Assembly (NCBI RefSeq): GCF_017591425.1
Contig: NW_024466412.1
Coordinates: 1 to 64,000, forward strand
Direction: 5' to 3'
DNA: 64,000 nucleotides
From: Ochotona curzoniae
Lineage: Eukaryota; Chordata; Mammalia; Lagomorpha; Ochotonidae
Made by a program: the position numbers and the translations under genes
Notes under the pieces: generated by a model
Databases searched by the model: none
What the model was told of the DNA's origin: nothing
Seen by the model: the letters and a program-made list of their open reading frames with translations, nothing else
In this document: positions 1 through 12,603 of the stretch, in pieces
How positions within the stretch are numbered: the first letter of the stretch is position 1
Layout of the letters: every line of letters begins with the position of its first letter

Positions 1-258
1 TAGTCTCCCCTTAAATGAAAAGTCATAATACAAAATCAATAACAGGAATAAGAAAAAAAGAAATTAACAACACCATAAAGTTAAATAACATGCTACTGAA
101 TGCCCAATATGTCGCTGAAGAAATGAAAAAGAAAATCAAGAAGCTTGTTGAAGAAAAATAGTGCTAAGATATCATCTATGATGCACTGATGAATTTAATC
201 AGAAGAAAGTGTTTTGAAGAGATCAAACTAACAATAACAGCAGCAAAAAAGAGCAGAA
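1..258 (+). mobile_element. L1 ORF2 fragment, linker between endonuclease and RT (degenerate)
   Basis: The plus strand reads as a broken ORF2 linker. A lysine/glutamate-rich stretch near 85-165 (LNNMLLNAQYVAEEMKKKIK) resembles the L1 segment between the endonuclease and reverse transcriptase domains. It ends in a stop and is followed by A-rich, frame-broken sequence. It abuts an antisense piece of ORF2, so the two halves are inverted relative to each other. An old, dead fragment; family age is not determined. Confidence 0.5.
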
Positions 259-261
259 GAA

Positions 262-444
262 ACCCGCAGAATCCATCAGATATAGATTCTGCTGATCTTT
301 ATTGGTGAAATGTGTCTCCTGTAGACAACAAATAGATAGGTTTTGTTTTTTAATCCAGTCTACTAATCTGTGATGTTTGGTTGATGAGTTTACGCCATTT
401 ACATTCAGGGTTAATATGAATGGGTGGTGATTTATTCCTGTCAT
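262..444 (-). mobile_element. L1 ORF2 endonuclease N-terminus, antisense fragment
   Basis: The minus-strand reading starts at 444 with the typical ORF2 opening (MTGIN...ILTLNVNGVNS) and continues through RLVDWIKKQ and CCLQETHF, the conserved start of the APE-like endonuclease domain with the QETH motif. About 60 residues align before the match stops near 262, where a plus-strand ORF2 fragment begins. Only the first part of the domain is present, so it cannot be functional. The DNA to its right (upstream in its own sense) is a GC-rich module, with no recognisable ORF1 between. Confidence 0.8.
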
Positions 445-479
445 TTTAGCAATGAGTCATTCACTGAGTTAATCTTCTG

Positions 480-2420
480 TTATTATTTTACTGAAATGCT
501 ATTGATATCACTAATCCAAGGATGAGGAAATAGTTCCAAGATCCAATGGCTGACACAGTCCACTTTAGAGTATCCATTCATTGGAGATTTTCTGTCAATG
601 CTGTTTGGAATAATTGACCAATTTGTTCTGTCTTCCCTCCCTGATTCCAGATGACTTCCATATCCTGCATGTGCAATTGGGGAAGGCAATCCACTTCTCT
701 GTCTTAGTCACTGGGGGGCCCAGTTCTGGCACATGCACTTCTCAGCCAGTCCACAGATCCTGCAATTTTACCCACGTTGGAGTTTTGAGGCTAGCATTTC
801 AGTTTGCAGGATCACCAAAGAAATCTGCTCTGAGGTGATTCCAAACCTGACTCTTGTGTGTGATTGTTAGTATAGGGTCTGGATCAGTCCAACGCCATCA
901 GTTTAGGCACATGCTGCTAGTTGCAATTGCTGGGTCAGTTATGTCTCCAGCCCAATCTCTTACAGAAACCAATGGATGCTGCAAACCATCCCAACTCACC
1001 CTACTACACACTCAACCCTCACATACACTAGCAGGAATTGCAGCCTAGTCAGAGAGACCCCCAATTACCCTCACCAGCCATCACTGAGTTCTGGTTCCTG
1101 TACTTGTCAGTATATGGAACAGACTGACTGCTCCAGTCCATCCTGCATTCCATTCAGCTCTCATACACATTGGTGGACTCTGGAGCCTAGTTCAAGGCAA
1201 CTGAGCCCCTATCCAGCTCACACTCATGCTGGCAAGTGCCAGCAGATGTCCATGCAAATAGACCCTCAGTGGTGGTTTTCCTGTCCAACAGTAGGAGTCA
1301 CAGCCCATTAGAGAGATGCCCGCAGTTTCCCTATGGGTCCTACACCCAGTCTTACACTTTCCAGGTGGTTCTGCAAATTAGCTTGACAAAATTTACTCTC
1401 AGTCCCAGAACTTGCCATCTGATATTATAGTAAAGTACAATCAGCATACTGGTGTTTCCTTGGCTCAGACTGACTTAGTCTACCTCTGTCTTGGCCTGAC
1501 CAACCCACATACATTTTGGTTCATACAGTTAGATTTTACAGCCCGGACACTCCTGGTCTATGCCCAGACACAGCCCTCAAATTGTTTTTCTGGTGCCAAG
1601 AAATAGCCAAGTCTGTCCTATTTGTACCCTGGCTTTCATGAGAATCAGTGGATATTTGGCACATCCCAGACCCAGTCCAAACTCATGCCGAGGGACATTG
1701 CAGTCATGTCCAGCCCAGATCATCATGCCTCTTCCAGCTCTTATAATCATCACTGGGAACCACAACCCAGCCACTGGGTTCCCAGGAAAGGATCTTTCAC
1801 ATGCCAATGGCTGCTCTGACCCAACTAATCATAGCCTATATTGTGTCTTGGCCTTTGCAATCAGATGCTTCAGCCTGGCATGTGTCAGCTTGGCACCTGT
1901 CTCAACTAATTAGTGGATGCTTCAGCCTGGTCTTGCCTTGTCTGCTCCCATCCTTGGCTCTTGCAAACTGGTAGGTGTGATAGCCTAGTCTGGCATGACT
2001 CACACTCCAGCCCTCCAGCCTGGCTCCTGCACATGCCAGTGAACTAAGGTTGGCCTGAACCTGCCCAGTTCACCTCCCTCCAGAACCAACTCACACATTT
2101 ACCAATGGGTTGAGCTACATTGCCCAGTTGAACAACACACAGGCCTGAATCACATCCTTGCCAACAAGAGCTATAGCAGCAAGGGAAATTTACCAAACTC
2201 CCCCACAAGGGCCACAACTAGACCCAGATCTCACACATGCTGACAGTGGATGCCAAACCCTTACCCAGCAGAGTATACCCTCTAAACCAGACTTTGCATG
2301 AGCTGATTGATTTTGTAGCCCAGCCAGATCCACAATGTATCGTTGGATACACCTGCAGGAGCTGCAAGGTGGACCAGCCAAGACTGTTCCCAATCCCAGT
2401 ACCCATGAGTGAAAGAGGCT
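480..2420 (-). repeat. GC-rich L1-associated module (5'-region-like), antisense copy
   Basis: A GC-rich, frame-broken stretch full of short repeated phrases such as CCAGCCTGG, CACATGCC and AGCCCAG. Its left end (about 500-860) matches, in reverse complement, the 4585-4970 segment of the sense copy, including the phrase CACCTCAGA...TTTCTT and the block around AACAAAT..GTCA. It lies directly upstream, in minus-strand order, of an ORF2 start. That position suggests an L1 5' untranslated or promoter region, but ORF1 is missing here. Short open frames inside it are not coding-like. Confidence 0.5.
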
Positions 2421-2930
2421 ACCATAATAGTGCCTAGCTCAGCACATTACCATTTCAACTCTGAAGCAAATCAGAGGAAATTGCCCATCCTCCACAGGAT
2501 GCCACTGCAAAGTGCAAAGGCAATCAAAACCACAAAGGTCAGAAAAATACTTTCCATAGTAAATTTTCCAGAAACAAAATACATCATTTAGTTATTCTTT
2601 TAATGCAGCAAAACTTCTGTTCAACAGAAATTAAATAGATTTTACATAAGTAGTGCCCTCAGATGCAGGCACAAAACAAATCACATCTAATCAGGAAAAT
2701 CACTGGAGAGAAAACTTCAGACTACAAAGAGAGTGTGACTTTAGAGAAGGATGTGAAATTCAGCTTATCATTATAGGTAACAATTTGGCAATAAATATAG
2801 AACTACTTATATACTTTGACATGGCAATATTTTGACTAGAAACACTAGATATGTAGATGCTCTCACAAAGAAGTGATGTATGTCCTCAAGGTACATTTTA
2901 GGGTCTTCATGATTTCAATGACTGGAAACA
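2421..2930. other. Unassigned AT-rich stretch
   Basis: AT-rich DNA between two GC-rich modules. I see no gene, no clear SINE and no long frame. It may be old L1 sequence too decayed to read. Confidence 0.3.
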
Positions 2931-5200
2931 TCACAAACATCCACCAGGATGAGACTGGGTCCATTGCATCCAGCTGCATCACAGAATGCAATCCTTTGTG
3001 GCTTTAGGAGGAGAGGAAAGTTTTGCATGAACCAAAATGCAGCAAGCTCCACAGGGAAGAAGCATTTGCAGATCAAGCCACAGAAACATCTACACATGTG
3101 ATGCAGTTTACACTGAGAAGGATAAAGGATGATTTGCCTATTTCTGAGACAACATACATGTTGCAGTGCAACATGAGCTGTGCCTGGTGGTAGACCAAGA
3201 TTGGCTGAGCTGAAACATCCAACAGTAACAACCAGAATGGGTTGAAGGCCAGTTTGGAAAGGTCACTGCTCCTTCTAGGTCAGGAGTTGCACTGAGTAGG
3301 CCTGACCCATGAAACTATCTCAGTACATGACATCTGGCATTGGGAGAGATTCTGATGCAGGAGCTTGGGACACTCCTCTGTAAGGACACAGTTCCTGCAG
3401 GTAAGCATAAGATCCATGATAGGGAGCAGCCCAGACCAGGCCAGGGAACAGTACCCACTAGCACACATTTTTGCACAGGTCGAGAATGGACCCAGCTGAG
3501 CCAGTTCCTATCACCCACTGGCAAATTTGAGCACCAGAATAGAGTGCAGGACTGGCCAGGATTAGTCACAATGCATACCAGTACACATTAGGATCAGGGC
3601 TAGGTGACAGCTGAGCTGGGCTATATTGTGGACCCACCAACCTGAGCTGGAATTGGGGGTGGGCTGGGCTCATTTATCCCTCAGCACCCAATGCAAATGC
3701 CAAGGCAAGGTGGGCTATTCCAGCCTGGGCTGCAGCACAAAACCAGTACACATGAGAACCAGGGGGAAAGGGGAAAACCAGTAGGGGGTTGCATGCAGCT
3801 GCCCTGCTGGACCAGCACTGCCACTGACACTGGAGAGTATGAGTTGGGATGGGGACAGATGAGATCAGGCATGGCTATAACACCTGTGGTCTCATGTGAG
3901 TTAGATCATGGAAAAGCCAGGCTGGGTAGACTCTTCCTACTGGTGTAAGCATAAGTCAGAGTGGGTGTGGGTTGGTTGGGCTTTGCTGCAGCATCAGCTG
4001 GCAGATGCTGGCACTGGGGGGTAATTCAATCAGGTAAAACTACAGAATCATCTGGAGAATGCATGATCGTGGAGTGGGAGTGACAGTAGGGAACCAGTGG
4101 GCACCTCCCTCTTCGGTTCCCCCTCCATCAGGTGAGCATGAAAACCATGAATGGGGTATGCCTGCATGGCTAGACAGAATGGCACCCACCAACATGTGTG
4201 TAGCCTGGATAGTGGGGTTGATAGGGTTGAACTAGGCTTCAGTACCCATTGAAATGTATGAGAGCTGACTGAGATGTGGGACAGAGTAGCCTAGTCGACT
4301 ATAATTATTGGCAAGCATGTAGAGCAAATCAGTGGGCAGGACTGGTGGGGGTCCTTGCAGGTAACTCCAACTAGACTGAAGCTTCCACTGGTTTGAGTGA
4401 GGGGTGTGTGTGTGATGGGCAGGATCAAACTGAACTGCAACATTCATGAGTTCATGTGGACAACAGGGCTGGAAACAGAACTGACCCAATAACTGCAACC
4501 ACCAGCATATGCATAAGCTGACTGGGGTGACTGACATTGCCAGACCCTATATTGGCAAGCACTCCCAAGAATCTGGTCTGGGATCACCTCAGATGAAGTT
4601 TCTTCGAGGATACCCAAATGAAACTCCTGAAACTCCTACCTTGAAGAGAAGTGCAGTTTCCATGGTCTGACCATGGAGTCCATGTGTCAGGGCTGAGCCT
4701 CCTCAGTGACTCAGATGGAGCAGTGAATAGCATACCCAGGAGCACATGGAGGAAATGGCAGTCCACTGGAACCTGTAGAGGACACCTGGTACCACAACAG
4801 AGAACAGAGGATTGAACAAATCGATCAGCTACTCCAGCCAATTGTTTTCATGAAAATCTAGGCAAATGGAGACACTAAGGTTAACTATATCAGCCAGTGG
4901 ATTCTGGAGAGATTCCATCATGCTTGGAATGGTGAGATTAACAACCATTCAGAACTGTGAAACTATCAAAAGCAGTTGAGCAGTGCCCTCAGAGCATGCT
5001 TCACATCAGGGACCCTGGGATGGTTGGAAGGCTGGGAGAAGTTTCTCCCTTTATCTCTTCTTTTCAACCAATTGTAGAAAAAACAATGTGGAAACAGTGG
5101 TCTTACCCACTTTCCTACATCCCTTGGACCTTTGCATCTTTTCTACTATGTAATGATCATCAAATTATTACTATCATCATCATCATCATTATTAAAACTG
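2931..5200 (+). repeat. GC-rich L1-associated module, sense copy
   Basis: About 2 kb of GC-rich DNA in which phrases such as GCTGGGCT and CAGTACACAT recur roughly every 150-300 bases, suggesting internal degenerate monomers. From 4585 it matches the antisense copy at 500-860. From 4970 to 5190 it matches the antisense copy at 17940-18180, sharing ATGCTTCACATCAGGGACC and TACCCACTTTCCT. It ends in an (ATC)n/A-rich tract at 5165-5210 and is followed at once by an L1 3' end. Best read as an L1 5'-type region or an L1-dependent element; no intact ORF is present. Confidence 0.45.
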
Positions 5201-5202
5201 AA

Positions 5203-6400
5203 TAAAAAATCCAGGGGAAAAGCCTGGTCTCTTCAACAAATGCTGTTGGGGCAGTTGGATAACCACCTGCATAGGAAAGAAATGGATCAAGGGCCTAAAT
5301 CTGCATCCATAAGCCATCAAACTATTACCAGAAAACACAGAAAACACTCTCCAAGATATAGGAATAAGAGAAGGCTTCTTATGAAAGTCACCAGAAGTAC
5401 AGGCTTTCAAAGCCAATGGGGCTACATCAAGCTGAGAAGCTTCTGTACAGCAAAGGAGATGATCAACAAAGTGAAGAAGCAACCAATGAAATGGGAGAAA
5501 TTATTTCACACTACACAACTGATAGGAGACTAATATCCAGGATTTACAAGAAGCTTCAGAAACTCAGGGCCAGTAAAATTTAAAAATCCTGAGAATAAAT
5601 GGGCAAAAGAAATCAACAGACATTTTATAAAGAATAAATTGAACAAATGAACATATGGGTAATGCTTAGGCTTCCTAGATGTAAGGGAAGTACAAATGAA
5701 AACTATATTCCAATAAGACTGGCTTATGTATATTCAGAACTCTACCAACAACACCAGCTGGTGAAGATGTGGGGATAAAGTAGCCCTGCTTCACTGCTGG
5801 TTGGAATGTCAGCTAGTGCAACCACTAGAGAAGTCAATATGGAGAATACTAAGAGAACTGAAAAACTTACCAGCAAAGGTTTCCATTGTCTTTGAAAATG
5901 AAAGACACGATTCTTCCACAGGAAAGAACAGTTCAAAGGTCTCACCTCTTCCAGACTTACCCTACAAATGATACTTGAAGATGTCCTCTTGTCAAAGAAA
6001 ATGAATATGTTTACCAAAACGAAATGCAAACATCAAGAACATTCCAGTAACAAAATAACAGAAGACTCAAAAAATAAAGGACAGGAACAAAATACAACAT
6101 GTCCATATTAATGTTAAATATAAACAGCTAAAACTCCTCAGTGAAGCAACATAGATTAGCAGACTGGATCAAAAAAAGAAAAAAGAAAACAAAACAAGAA
6201 AAAGAAACTCTTTTGGCTACAGTAGATCTCACTTAAATACACTTAAATAGCAGAATGATTAACTTATGTCTGTTTAGGAAGGAATACACTGTGGTAATAA
6301 TATAGGGGAAGTCCGGTGTGGGATTTGGATAGGAGGGAATAGAAATCATGGAGCCTATGGAACTGTATCATATAATAAAATAAATAAATAAAAAAAAAAC
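5203..6400 (+). mobile_element. L1 3' end, degenerate, sense
   Basis: Begins with the phrase for the pre-C-terminal L1 block (CTCTTCAACAAATGCTGTTGGG) and reads through [17 protein letters not shown], the same block seen in the younger copies at 12880 and 42373. It is frame-broken and more diverged than those. The 3' end has the family signature (GGGAATAG..ATCATGGAGCCTATGGAACTGTATCATA) and an A-rich tail to about 6400. An unrelated or deleted part lies around 5880-6240. Confidence 0.75.
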
Positions 6401-7450
6401 TAAGTTCAATTTTTGGGTCCAGGTTCCAGGAACAGTTGCTTGGCATAGTCACTTGAGTGTTGTTGACTCTTGGATAATTTTTTTATATTTATGCCCTCCT
6501 GGAGTGAAATATTTTCCCTCTGTTTCCAAGATGTCCTCAGGATTATAGAGGGTGTGTGATATATCAGGTCTTAGCTGTTGATCTAGAATGAAGACTTCAG
6601 AGACATTGTGACTAAGGCCCGAGTATGTCTCATTCAGCAGAAAAGCAGCAGGCTGTAATCCTGGGCATGATTTACCGGATAGTTCAGTTTCATCTGAATG
6701 TGGGCCTAGTACTTTAGAACAAAAGCATGTCAAATTCAAAGTTAAAACAGAGTTAAGATGTCTTTCAATAATATGAGGGGACTTAACTGCCAGAGTTCTA
6801 CAAATGGTGCTTTTATTTTCTACGAAATAAGCAGTCTTGTTGATTCCACAGCCCTTAGCCAAGTATGAGTTCTCATAAAATTTGGACATAGCTCCTTATT
6901 TTAACAGCTGGCTTTTTGTTCAGGTGAGTGAACAAGCTATTGAGTGGGGACACATTTAGAATATAATGAACCTAAGCAGGAAGCCCCAAGTTTCGGACTT
7001 CTAACAGTGCCTTTTTAGTAGTAGCCTGAATGCTATGCCTGCCTCCAGTTCCACCTGTAATCAGTGGTTCCTATCTGTTTGGGTCTGTTTTAGAAAGTAA
7101 TTCAGAGGCTGGATATTTTTCAACATACTTCAATATAAATTCTATTGAGTCACTGCAAAAAGGCCCCTTGGTATTTTAAGCTCTGTGGGCTAACAAAACT
7201 GCAGAATGATTTTCCACAGTATTGGTCTAAGACACATTGGCTTTGAGACATCAATAAACAGAAATAGGTGACCTACAATTGGCAAATCTAGGGTTTTTCT
7301 CAGGACACCATTGAACCTCACTGTCTAATGAAGAACATAACTATCTCTTGGGATGTTCTAGAGAATAGTGAATGTTCTAAAATCATACAATAGATGGTGA
7401 GTCATTCCAGTCTAATAAACCATTGGACAAAGCCCATAAAAACTGATATG
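6401..7450. other. Unassigned region with a 146-codon minus-strand open frame
   Basis: Apparently single-copy DNA. The minus strand of 6449-6889 has a 146-codon frame containing stretches such as IIERHLNSVLTLNLTC and YNPEDILETEGKYFTPGGH. The composition looks protein-like, but I do not recognise a family and there is no obvious start context or splice framework. It could be a decayed exon or retrocopy, or chance. Confidence 0.3.
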
Positions 7451-7750
7451 GAGGAAGCTGACCATTGGCTAATCTTCCACCCTCAAGTGCCAGCATCCCA
7501 GATGAATACCTGTTCCTGTCCTTGCTTCTCCACTTCCCATCCTGCTCCCAGTTTATGGCCTGAGAAAGCATTGCAGGATGGCCCATTGACTTGAGACCTT
7601 GCAATCACATGGGAGATACATTGAAGACACTTTTGGCTATGAATTGGCTCATCTTTAGCCATTGCAGCCATTTAGGGAGTGAAAAAGTGCATGGCAGATC
7701 TGTTTCTCTGACTCTTATTCTCCCTGTAAATCTGTCTTTCCAATAAAAAT
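7451..7750 (+). mobile_element. CSINE (lagomorph C-repeat), diverged
   Basis: Sense copy. The head is decayed; the body has CCAGCATCCCAGATG, CTCCACTTCCCATC, GGCCTGAGAAAGCA and CACATGGGAGA, and the CT-rich end leads to TTTCCAATAAAAATA. A second SINE starts immediately after it. Confidence 0.85.
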
Positions 7751-7751
7751 A

Positions 7752-8034
7752 GTGCAGTAGCCTAGTGGCTAAAGTCTTTGCCTTGTACTTATCAGGATCT
7801 GATATGGGCACCTGCTGTGGTGTGGGAAAGCAAACCGTGATAGCGCAAATCCTGCCCCTGCACCCATGTGGGAGACCCAGAAGAAGCTCCTCACTCCTGG
7901 CTTGGGATTGGCTTAGCTCTGGCTGTTGCATCCAATTGGGAAGTGAATCAATGGACAGAAGATCTTCCTCTCTGTCCCCTTCCCTCTCTGTATATCTGAC
8001 TTTCCAATTAAAAATGAATAAGCCTTAAAAAAAG
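7752..8034 (+). mobile_element. CSINE, near full length
   Basis: Sense copy directly abutting the previous one. It has a pol III A-box-like head (GTAGCCTAGTGGCTAAAG), GATATGGGCACCTG, CCCATGTGGGAGACCCAGAAGA and a TATATCTGACTTTCCAAT end with an A-rich tail. Confidence 0.9.
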
Positions 8035-8104
8035 AAGGATATCCCTTAACAAGTCACTTAACTTCCCTTTCATCTCTGTCAGCTAGTATGGCAGCATGGA
8101 CATG

Positions 8105-8106
<2 letters not shown>

Positions 8107-8140
<34 letters not shown>
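8107..8140. repeat. (TG)n microsatellite
   Basis: Uninterrupted alternating TG for about 33 bases, long enough to be polymorphic. Confidence 0.95.
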
Positions 8141-8561
8141 TGCATTGGAGTGGGGTCCAGGCATTTCCCCAGATGTGGATGGGACCAGAGAGGACTGAGC
8201 TTAAGGGACAGAGCATGGTTATGTCTTGGTTGGCACTGCCAGTGAGAAATGAAGAAAAGGAAGAAGGGAGATATTCCTGTCTACTAGGAATATGCCAATA
8301 CCTGTGTAAATGATTTATGACATAAAAATTGACAGCAGGATTTTTATTGTGATATCACAAGGTTTGTGCTTCTATGACAAAAACAACTGTGATTTATGAT
8401 ATCAAAAGTGATTCTGACAGCACAAAGACAAATTTTTGATGCTCTGATGGATTGATTTACAATCCATTTTGACATAACAATGATATTTTATGAAGGAATA
8501 ATGTTGATCTATCATTTGCAATTTGATTTTGACATCACAATGTTTTCATAAGAACACAATA

Positions 8562-8890
8562 GTTTTTTTTTTACAGATTTATTTATTTTTATTACAAAGT
8601 CAGATATACAGAGAGGAGGAGAGACAGAGAGGAAGATATTCCTTCCAATGATTCACTTCCCAAGTGACCGCAATGGCCGGAGATGCGCTGATCCAAAGCC
8701 AGAAACCAGGAACCTCTTCCAGGTCTCACACGTGTGTTGCAGGATCCCATGGGCCATGCTCAACTGCTTTCCCAGGCCACAAGCAGGGAGCTTGATGGGA
8801 AGTGAAGCTGCAAGGATTAGAACCGGCACCCATATAGGATCCCGGAGCATTCAAGACAAGGACTTTAGCCGCTAGGCCATAAGGCCGGAC
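8562..8890 (-). mobile_element. CSINE, full length, antisense
   Basis: Starts with the T-rich tail and TTACAAAGTCAGATATACAG, and ends with the head complement TTTAGCCGCTAGGCCATAAGGCCGGAC. It lies inside the degenerate array. Confidence 0.95.
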
Positions 8891-9345
8891 CAATGGTAAT
8901 TTAGTGACATCACAATTTATTATATATATAATTAATTATGACATCACAATGGTAGGTTTATTATGTGGAACTCTGTCATATACAGTTAATGTTGACATCA
9001 CAATGTTTTTATGACAATACAATGCTAATTTAATAATGTCCAATTTTCTGATAGAAAATAGTTGCTTTATGACATTATGATTGCATAATAACTGCTTTAT
9101 TAAAGCCAAATTAATTATCACGTCATTTAATAACATTAAAACTGTGGTGTATGGCATCAAAATGTATTATAATGCACAATGAGTGGTGATTTGGATCATG
9201 CCAATACATTCAACACTGCAATGATTTTTTGATTAAATGGTTGCTTTGGACACTAAAATTATGATGAGGCAATGAGAGTTTTATGACATCACACCTGATT
9301 ATAATAGAACAATGTCAGACATATGCTATAAGATAAGGATTTATT

Positions 9346-9678
9346 GGGCCTGGTGTGGTTGCCTAGCAGCTGAAGTCCTTGCCTTGAGCATGCCAGGATC
9401 ACATATGGGCACCGGTTCTCATCGCGACAACTCCACTTCCCATCCAGCTCCCTGCTTGTGGCCTGGGAAAGTAGTAGAGAATGGCCCAAAGCCTTTGGAC
9501 CCTGCACCCTGCGGGAGACCTGGAAGAAGTTCCTGGCTCCTGGCTTCGGACTGGCACAGCTCCGGCGGGTTGCTTACTTGGGGAGTGAGTCATCAGTTGG
9601 AATATCTTCCTTTCTGTCTCTCCTTCTCTCTGTATATCTAACTATGTAATAAAATAAAGAAATTGTTTTTTTTAAAGA
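9346..9678 (+). mobile_element. CSINE, full length
   Basis: Head GGGCCTGGTGTGGTTGCCTAGCAG, B-box-like CGGTTCTCATC, and CT-rich end with an AAATAAAGAAATTG tail. A weak target duplication (AGGATTTAT / GGGATTTAT) flanks it. Inserted in the array. Confidence 0.93.
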
Positions 9679-10128
9679 ATAGGGATTTATCACATTGTTA
9701 TAATTATTATTATCACATCTCAATATTTTCTATAAGATATTGGTTTATGACATGATATTCTTGATTTACATACTCATTGATTTGTTACAACTAATCATGA
9801 AGTAACAATAGTAGGTGTGCTACATCAAAGTTTACTGTGATGGCAAAATAGATGATCTAATGACACACAATTTATCACAAAGTAATTGATTATGATACTG
9901 CAGTATTTTATGGATTTACAACAATGACTTCTGATATAAAAGTTTGTGTGAATAGTTGTTTATGACAGCGAAATTAATTATGACAATAGTCATGTCAGTG
10001 TTACAATGGATTGCATAATCATATTATTTATTATGTCATTGCAATGGTAGGCTTAGTCTACCTGAATCTTGGCATATCAGTTAGCAATTTAACAGGAACA
10101 CACAACATTTTCCTGAAAATACAATCCA

Positions 10129-10409
10129 GGGCTTGGAGCAGTAGCTTAGTAACTAAATCATTTCCTTGTATGCACTGGGATCCCATATGGGTGCTGGTTC
10201 ATGTCCTTCCTATCCAGCTCCCTACTTGTGGTTCAGAAACCAGTCAAGGATGGCCCAAAGCTTTCAGACCCTGCACCCACGTCAGAGATCCAGAGGAATC
10301 TCCTGGCTCCTGGCTTTGGATGGGCTCAGCGGAAGGAAGATCTTCCTTTCTCTCAGTCGCTCCTCTTCTATGTGTATGAGACTTTAAATAAAAATAGACA
10401 AATCTTTAA
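10129..10409 (+). mobile_element. CSINE with target-site duplication
   Basis: Sense copy with head GGGCTTGGAGCAGTAGC and a TCCCATATGGGTGC block. The 16-bp duplication TGAAAATACAATCCAG ends at 10128 and returns with one difference at 10410-10425. Inserted in the array. Confidence 0.93.
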
Positions 10410-12079
10410 TGAAAATATAATCCAGTTTAGTAGTATTAAATGGATTATGATGGCACAATAGTTAACATGATATAGTTAATTATGGTATCTCCAAATAGGT
10501 TTGTATTATCAGAATCATATTACATGTGATTTCTATATAATATAACAATATGTTATGATTATACCATTTTCATTTTTTACCTCACCATTTATGACAGCAG
10601 AATAGTTGGCTAAAACTGATTAGAAGAGTACAACAGTCGGTTTATGACATTCTAACTGTGGTTGATGATATAACAATTAATTATGACAGTACTTCAAAAG
10701 CTTTGACAGTTCATGCTGGTGATTTATTATATGCATTTATTAGGATGTTGCAATGCTTTTTGCTATAAATGATGGTTATTGGACTGAAATTTATCATGGC
10801 AATTGCTTAATGACATTAAAATAAATTATCATAACACAATGGTAGGTTTGTGTCAGAATTATAGTTTCATTTCCCTATTGTTGATGATGGTAAGATGTTT
10901 TAATGACAAGATGTTGCTGTTTTATGACATTAAAATTAATGTCATAAAATGTGATGGCAAAATTGTTTTGTTTTATATTGTAATTATTCATGACACCACC
11001 TTGGATATTTATATTAATGACATCAAAATTTAGTAGAAGAACATTATGATAGGTTTAAAATAGCAACCAATTTTAATTGTTGGTAGATAACATCAGAATT
11101 GATTATTACATCTCAATAGGAGGTGATCATATAAGATTTGTTTTATCCCCAAACAATTGATTATGATCTGTGATAACAACATTAGTATAGCTCAGTCATT
11201 ATTTTACTACATCATTTATTCTTATTAAATTATAATGGAAAGTTTATAATATCAGAACTGTAATTTAGCCAAACTCAGATGAAAATGAGAGCCAAAGGAT
11301 TTTATAGAATGCAGTTTGCTTTATGACATCAAATTGATTTTTATGGCACAGTGGTAGGTATAATTTTCCATTATATTATCATTTTGCAATGGTCACCTTT
11401 TTCAAACAAATGATGGTTTATCACCTCAACATTCAGTAGAACATTGAAATAGTGGTTTGTGCCATCACCAGTAGCTTTGACATCATGTTTGTGATAACAG
11501 GTGTTTTTTATGATATGTCAGTTGATTATATTGCAATACTTCCTATGGCAATAGAGTATGGTTTATGGCAACAAGACTGATTAAAATTGATAAATGTTGA
11601 GTTATCTACTTTGGAATTAATTATGACATTTCAGAATCTGATTTATTACATCATAATGGATTATAATATCACAGGTGGTAGATTGTAACATCATATTAGC
11701 GATTTATTACATGTTAACTGATTATCACATCAATGTGTTATAATGTTAAGATAACTGGTAATGAAATTACAATTGATTTTAATCACAGTGGTTACCTTTG
11801 ACATTACAATTCACTATGAATCACAGTGGTAGATTTATAACATCAAAATTTATTGTGACAGAAGAGTGGTTAGTTTATGACATGGGGATTGCTCATGACC
11901 CCACAATGCTTGATTTATGATATGAAATTGGTAGTTTACCATAAAATTAACTGATTATGACATCACAATTTTTATGGTGACATGAAGTCATTTATAATAT
12001 CAAAATTTATTATAATAGTACAATATTTTTGACATCATAATTGATGTCAAAATGTAAGTTGATGCAAAATGGTGATTTT

Positions 12080-12093
12080 AGAATAATGGCTTG
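12080..12093 (+). repeat. Target-site duplication of the 5'-inverted L1, left copy
   Basis: AGAATAATGGCTTG, repeated exactly at 14101-14114. It follows TTTT, matching L1 endonuclease preference. Confidence 0.9.
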
Positions 12094-12603
12094 AGCTGTC
12101 ATTGGTCTTTTTGTCAAAGATTAATTGGCTGTATTTGTGTGGGTTCCCTTTTGGTGCTTCTATTCTATTCCATTGATCTTCCTTTCTGTCTTTGTGCCAG
12201 TACCAGGCTGTTCTGATAACCACTGCTCTATAGTATGTCCAGAGGTCCGGGATTGTGATTCCCCCTGCTAACTTCTTATTTTTCAGGATGGTTCTAGCTA
12301 TTCGTGGTTTTTTGTGTTTCCAGATGAACTTTTGAATCATTGTATCCAGTTCCGTGAAGAATGTTTTGGGCAATTTGATTGGAATTGCGTTGAAAATGTA
12401 TATTGCTTGTGGTAGTATAGACATTTTAATGATATTGGTTTTGCCTATCCAGGAGCACGGGATGTTATTCCATCTTTTGAGGTTTTGTTCAATTTCCTTT
12501 TTAAATAGTTTGTAGTTTTCTTCGAATAGGTCTCCTACGCTTTTGGTTAGATTTATTCCCAAATACTTCATACTTCTCTCTGCTATTTTGAATGGTATCC
12601 TGT
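12094..12603 (-). mobile_element. L1 ORF2 segment, inverted 5' part of a twin-primed L1
   Basis: Read on the minus strand this is ORF2 downstream of the RT core: [59 protein letters not shown] and [15 protein letters not shown]. The frame stays open for most of the segment, so the copy is young. Its far end carries GACAGCTCAAG, which is also where the forward segment begins. The two parts are therefore contiguous in the parent L1 but inverted here, the hallmark of twin priming. 5'-truncated and non-functional. Confidence 0.9.

Larger units (their letters stand above)
8310..12079 (+). repeat. Degenerate tandem array, core TTATGACATCACAAT, left array
   Basis: Roughly 20-23-bp units (often paired as about 42 bp: a TATGACATCAAAATT-type unit, then a TATGACATCACAATGG-type unit) recur throughout this AT-rich tract. 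Examples start near 8527, 8902, 8937, 8990, 9281, 11014, 11322, 11957 and 12028. Units are strongly diverged, with TGACAT, ATGACA or GACATCA as the surviving core. SINEs at 8562-8890, 9346-9678 and 10129-10409 interrupt it, and an L1 splits it at 12080. I do not know a named repeat family for it. Confidence 0.7.

Noticed and set aside
1..2420. Twin-priming explanation for the inverted ORF2 pieces at the left edge
   Set aside because: The plus-oriented piece is at the wrong end for a 5' inversion of the minus-strand L1, and no target duplications are visible; two separate fragments are as likely.
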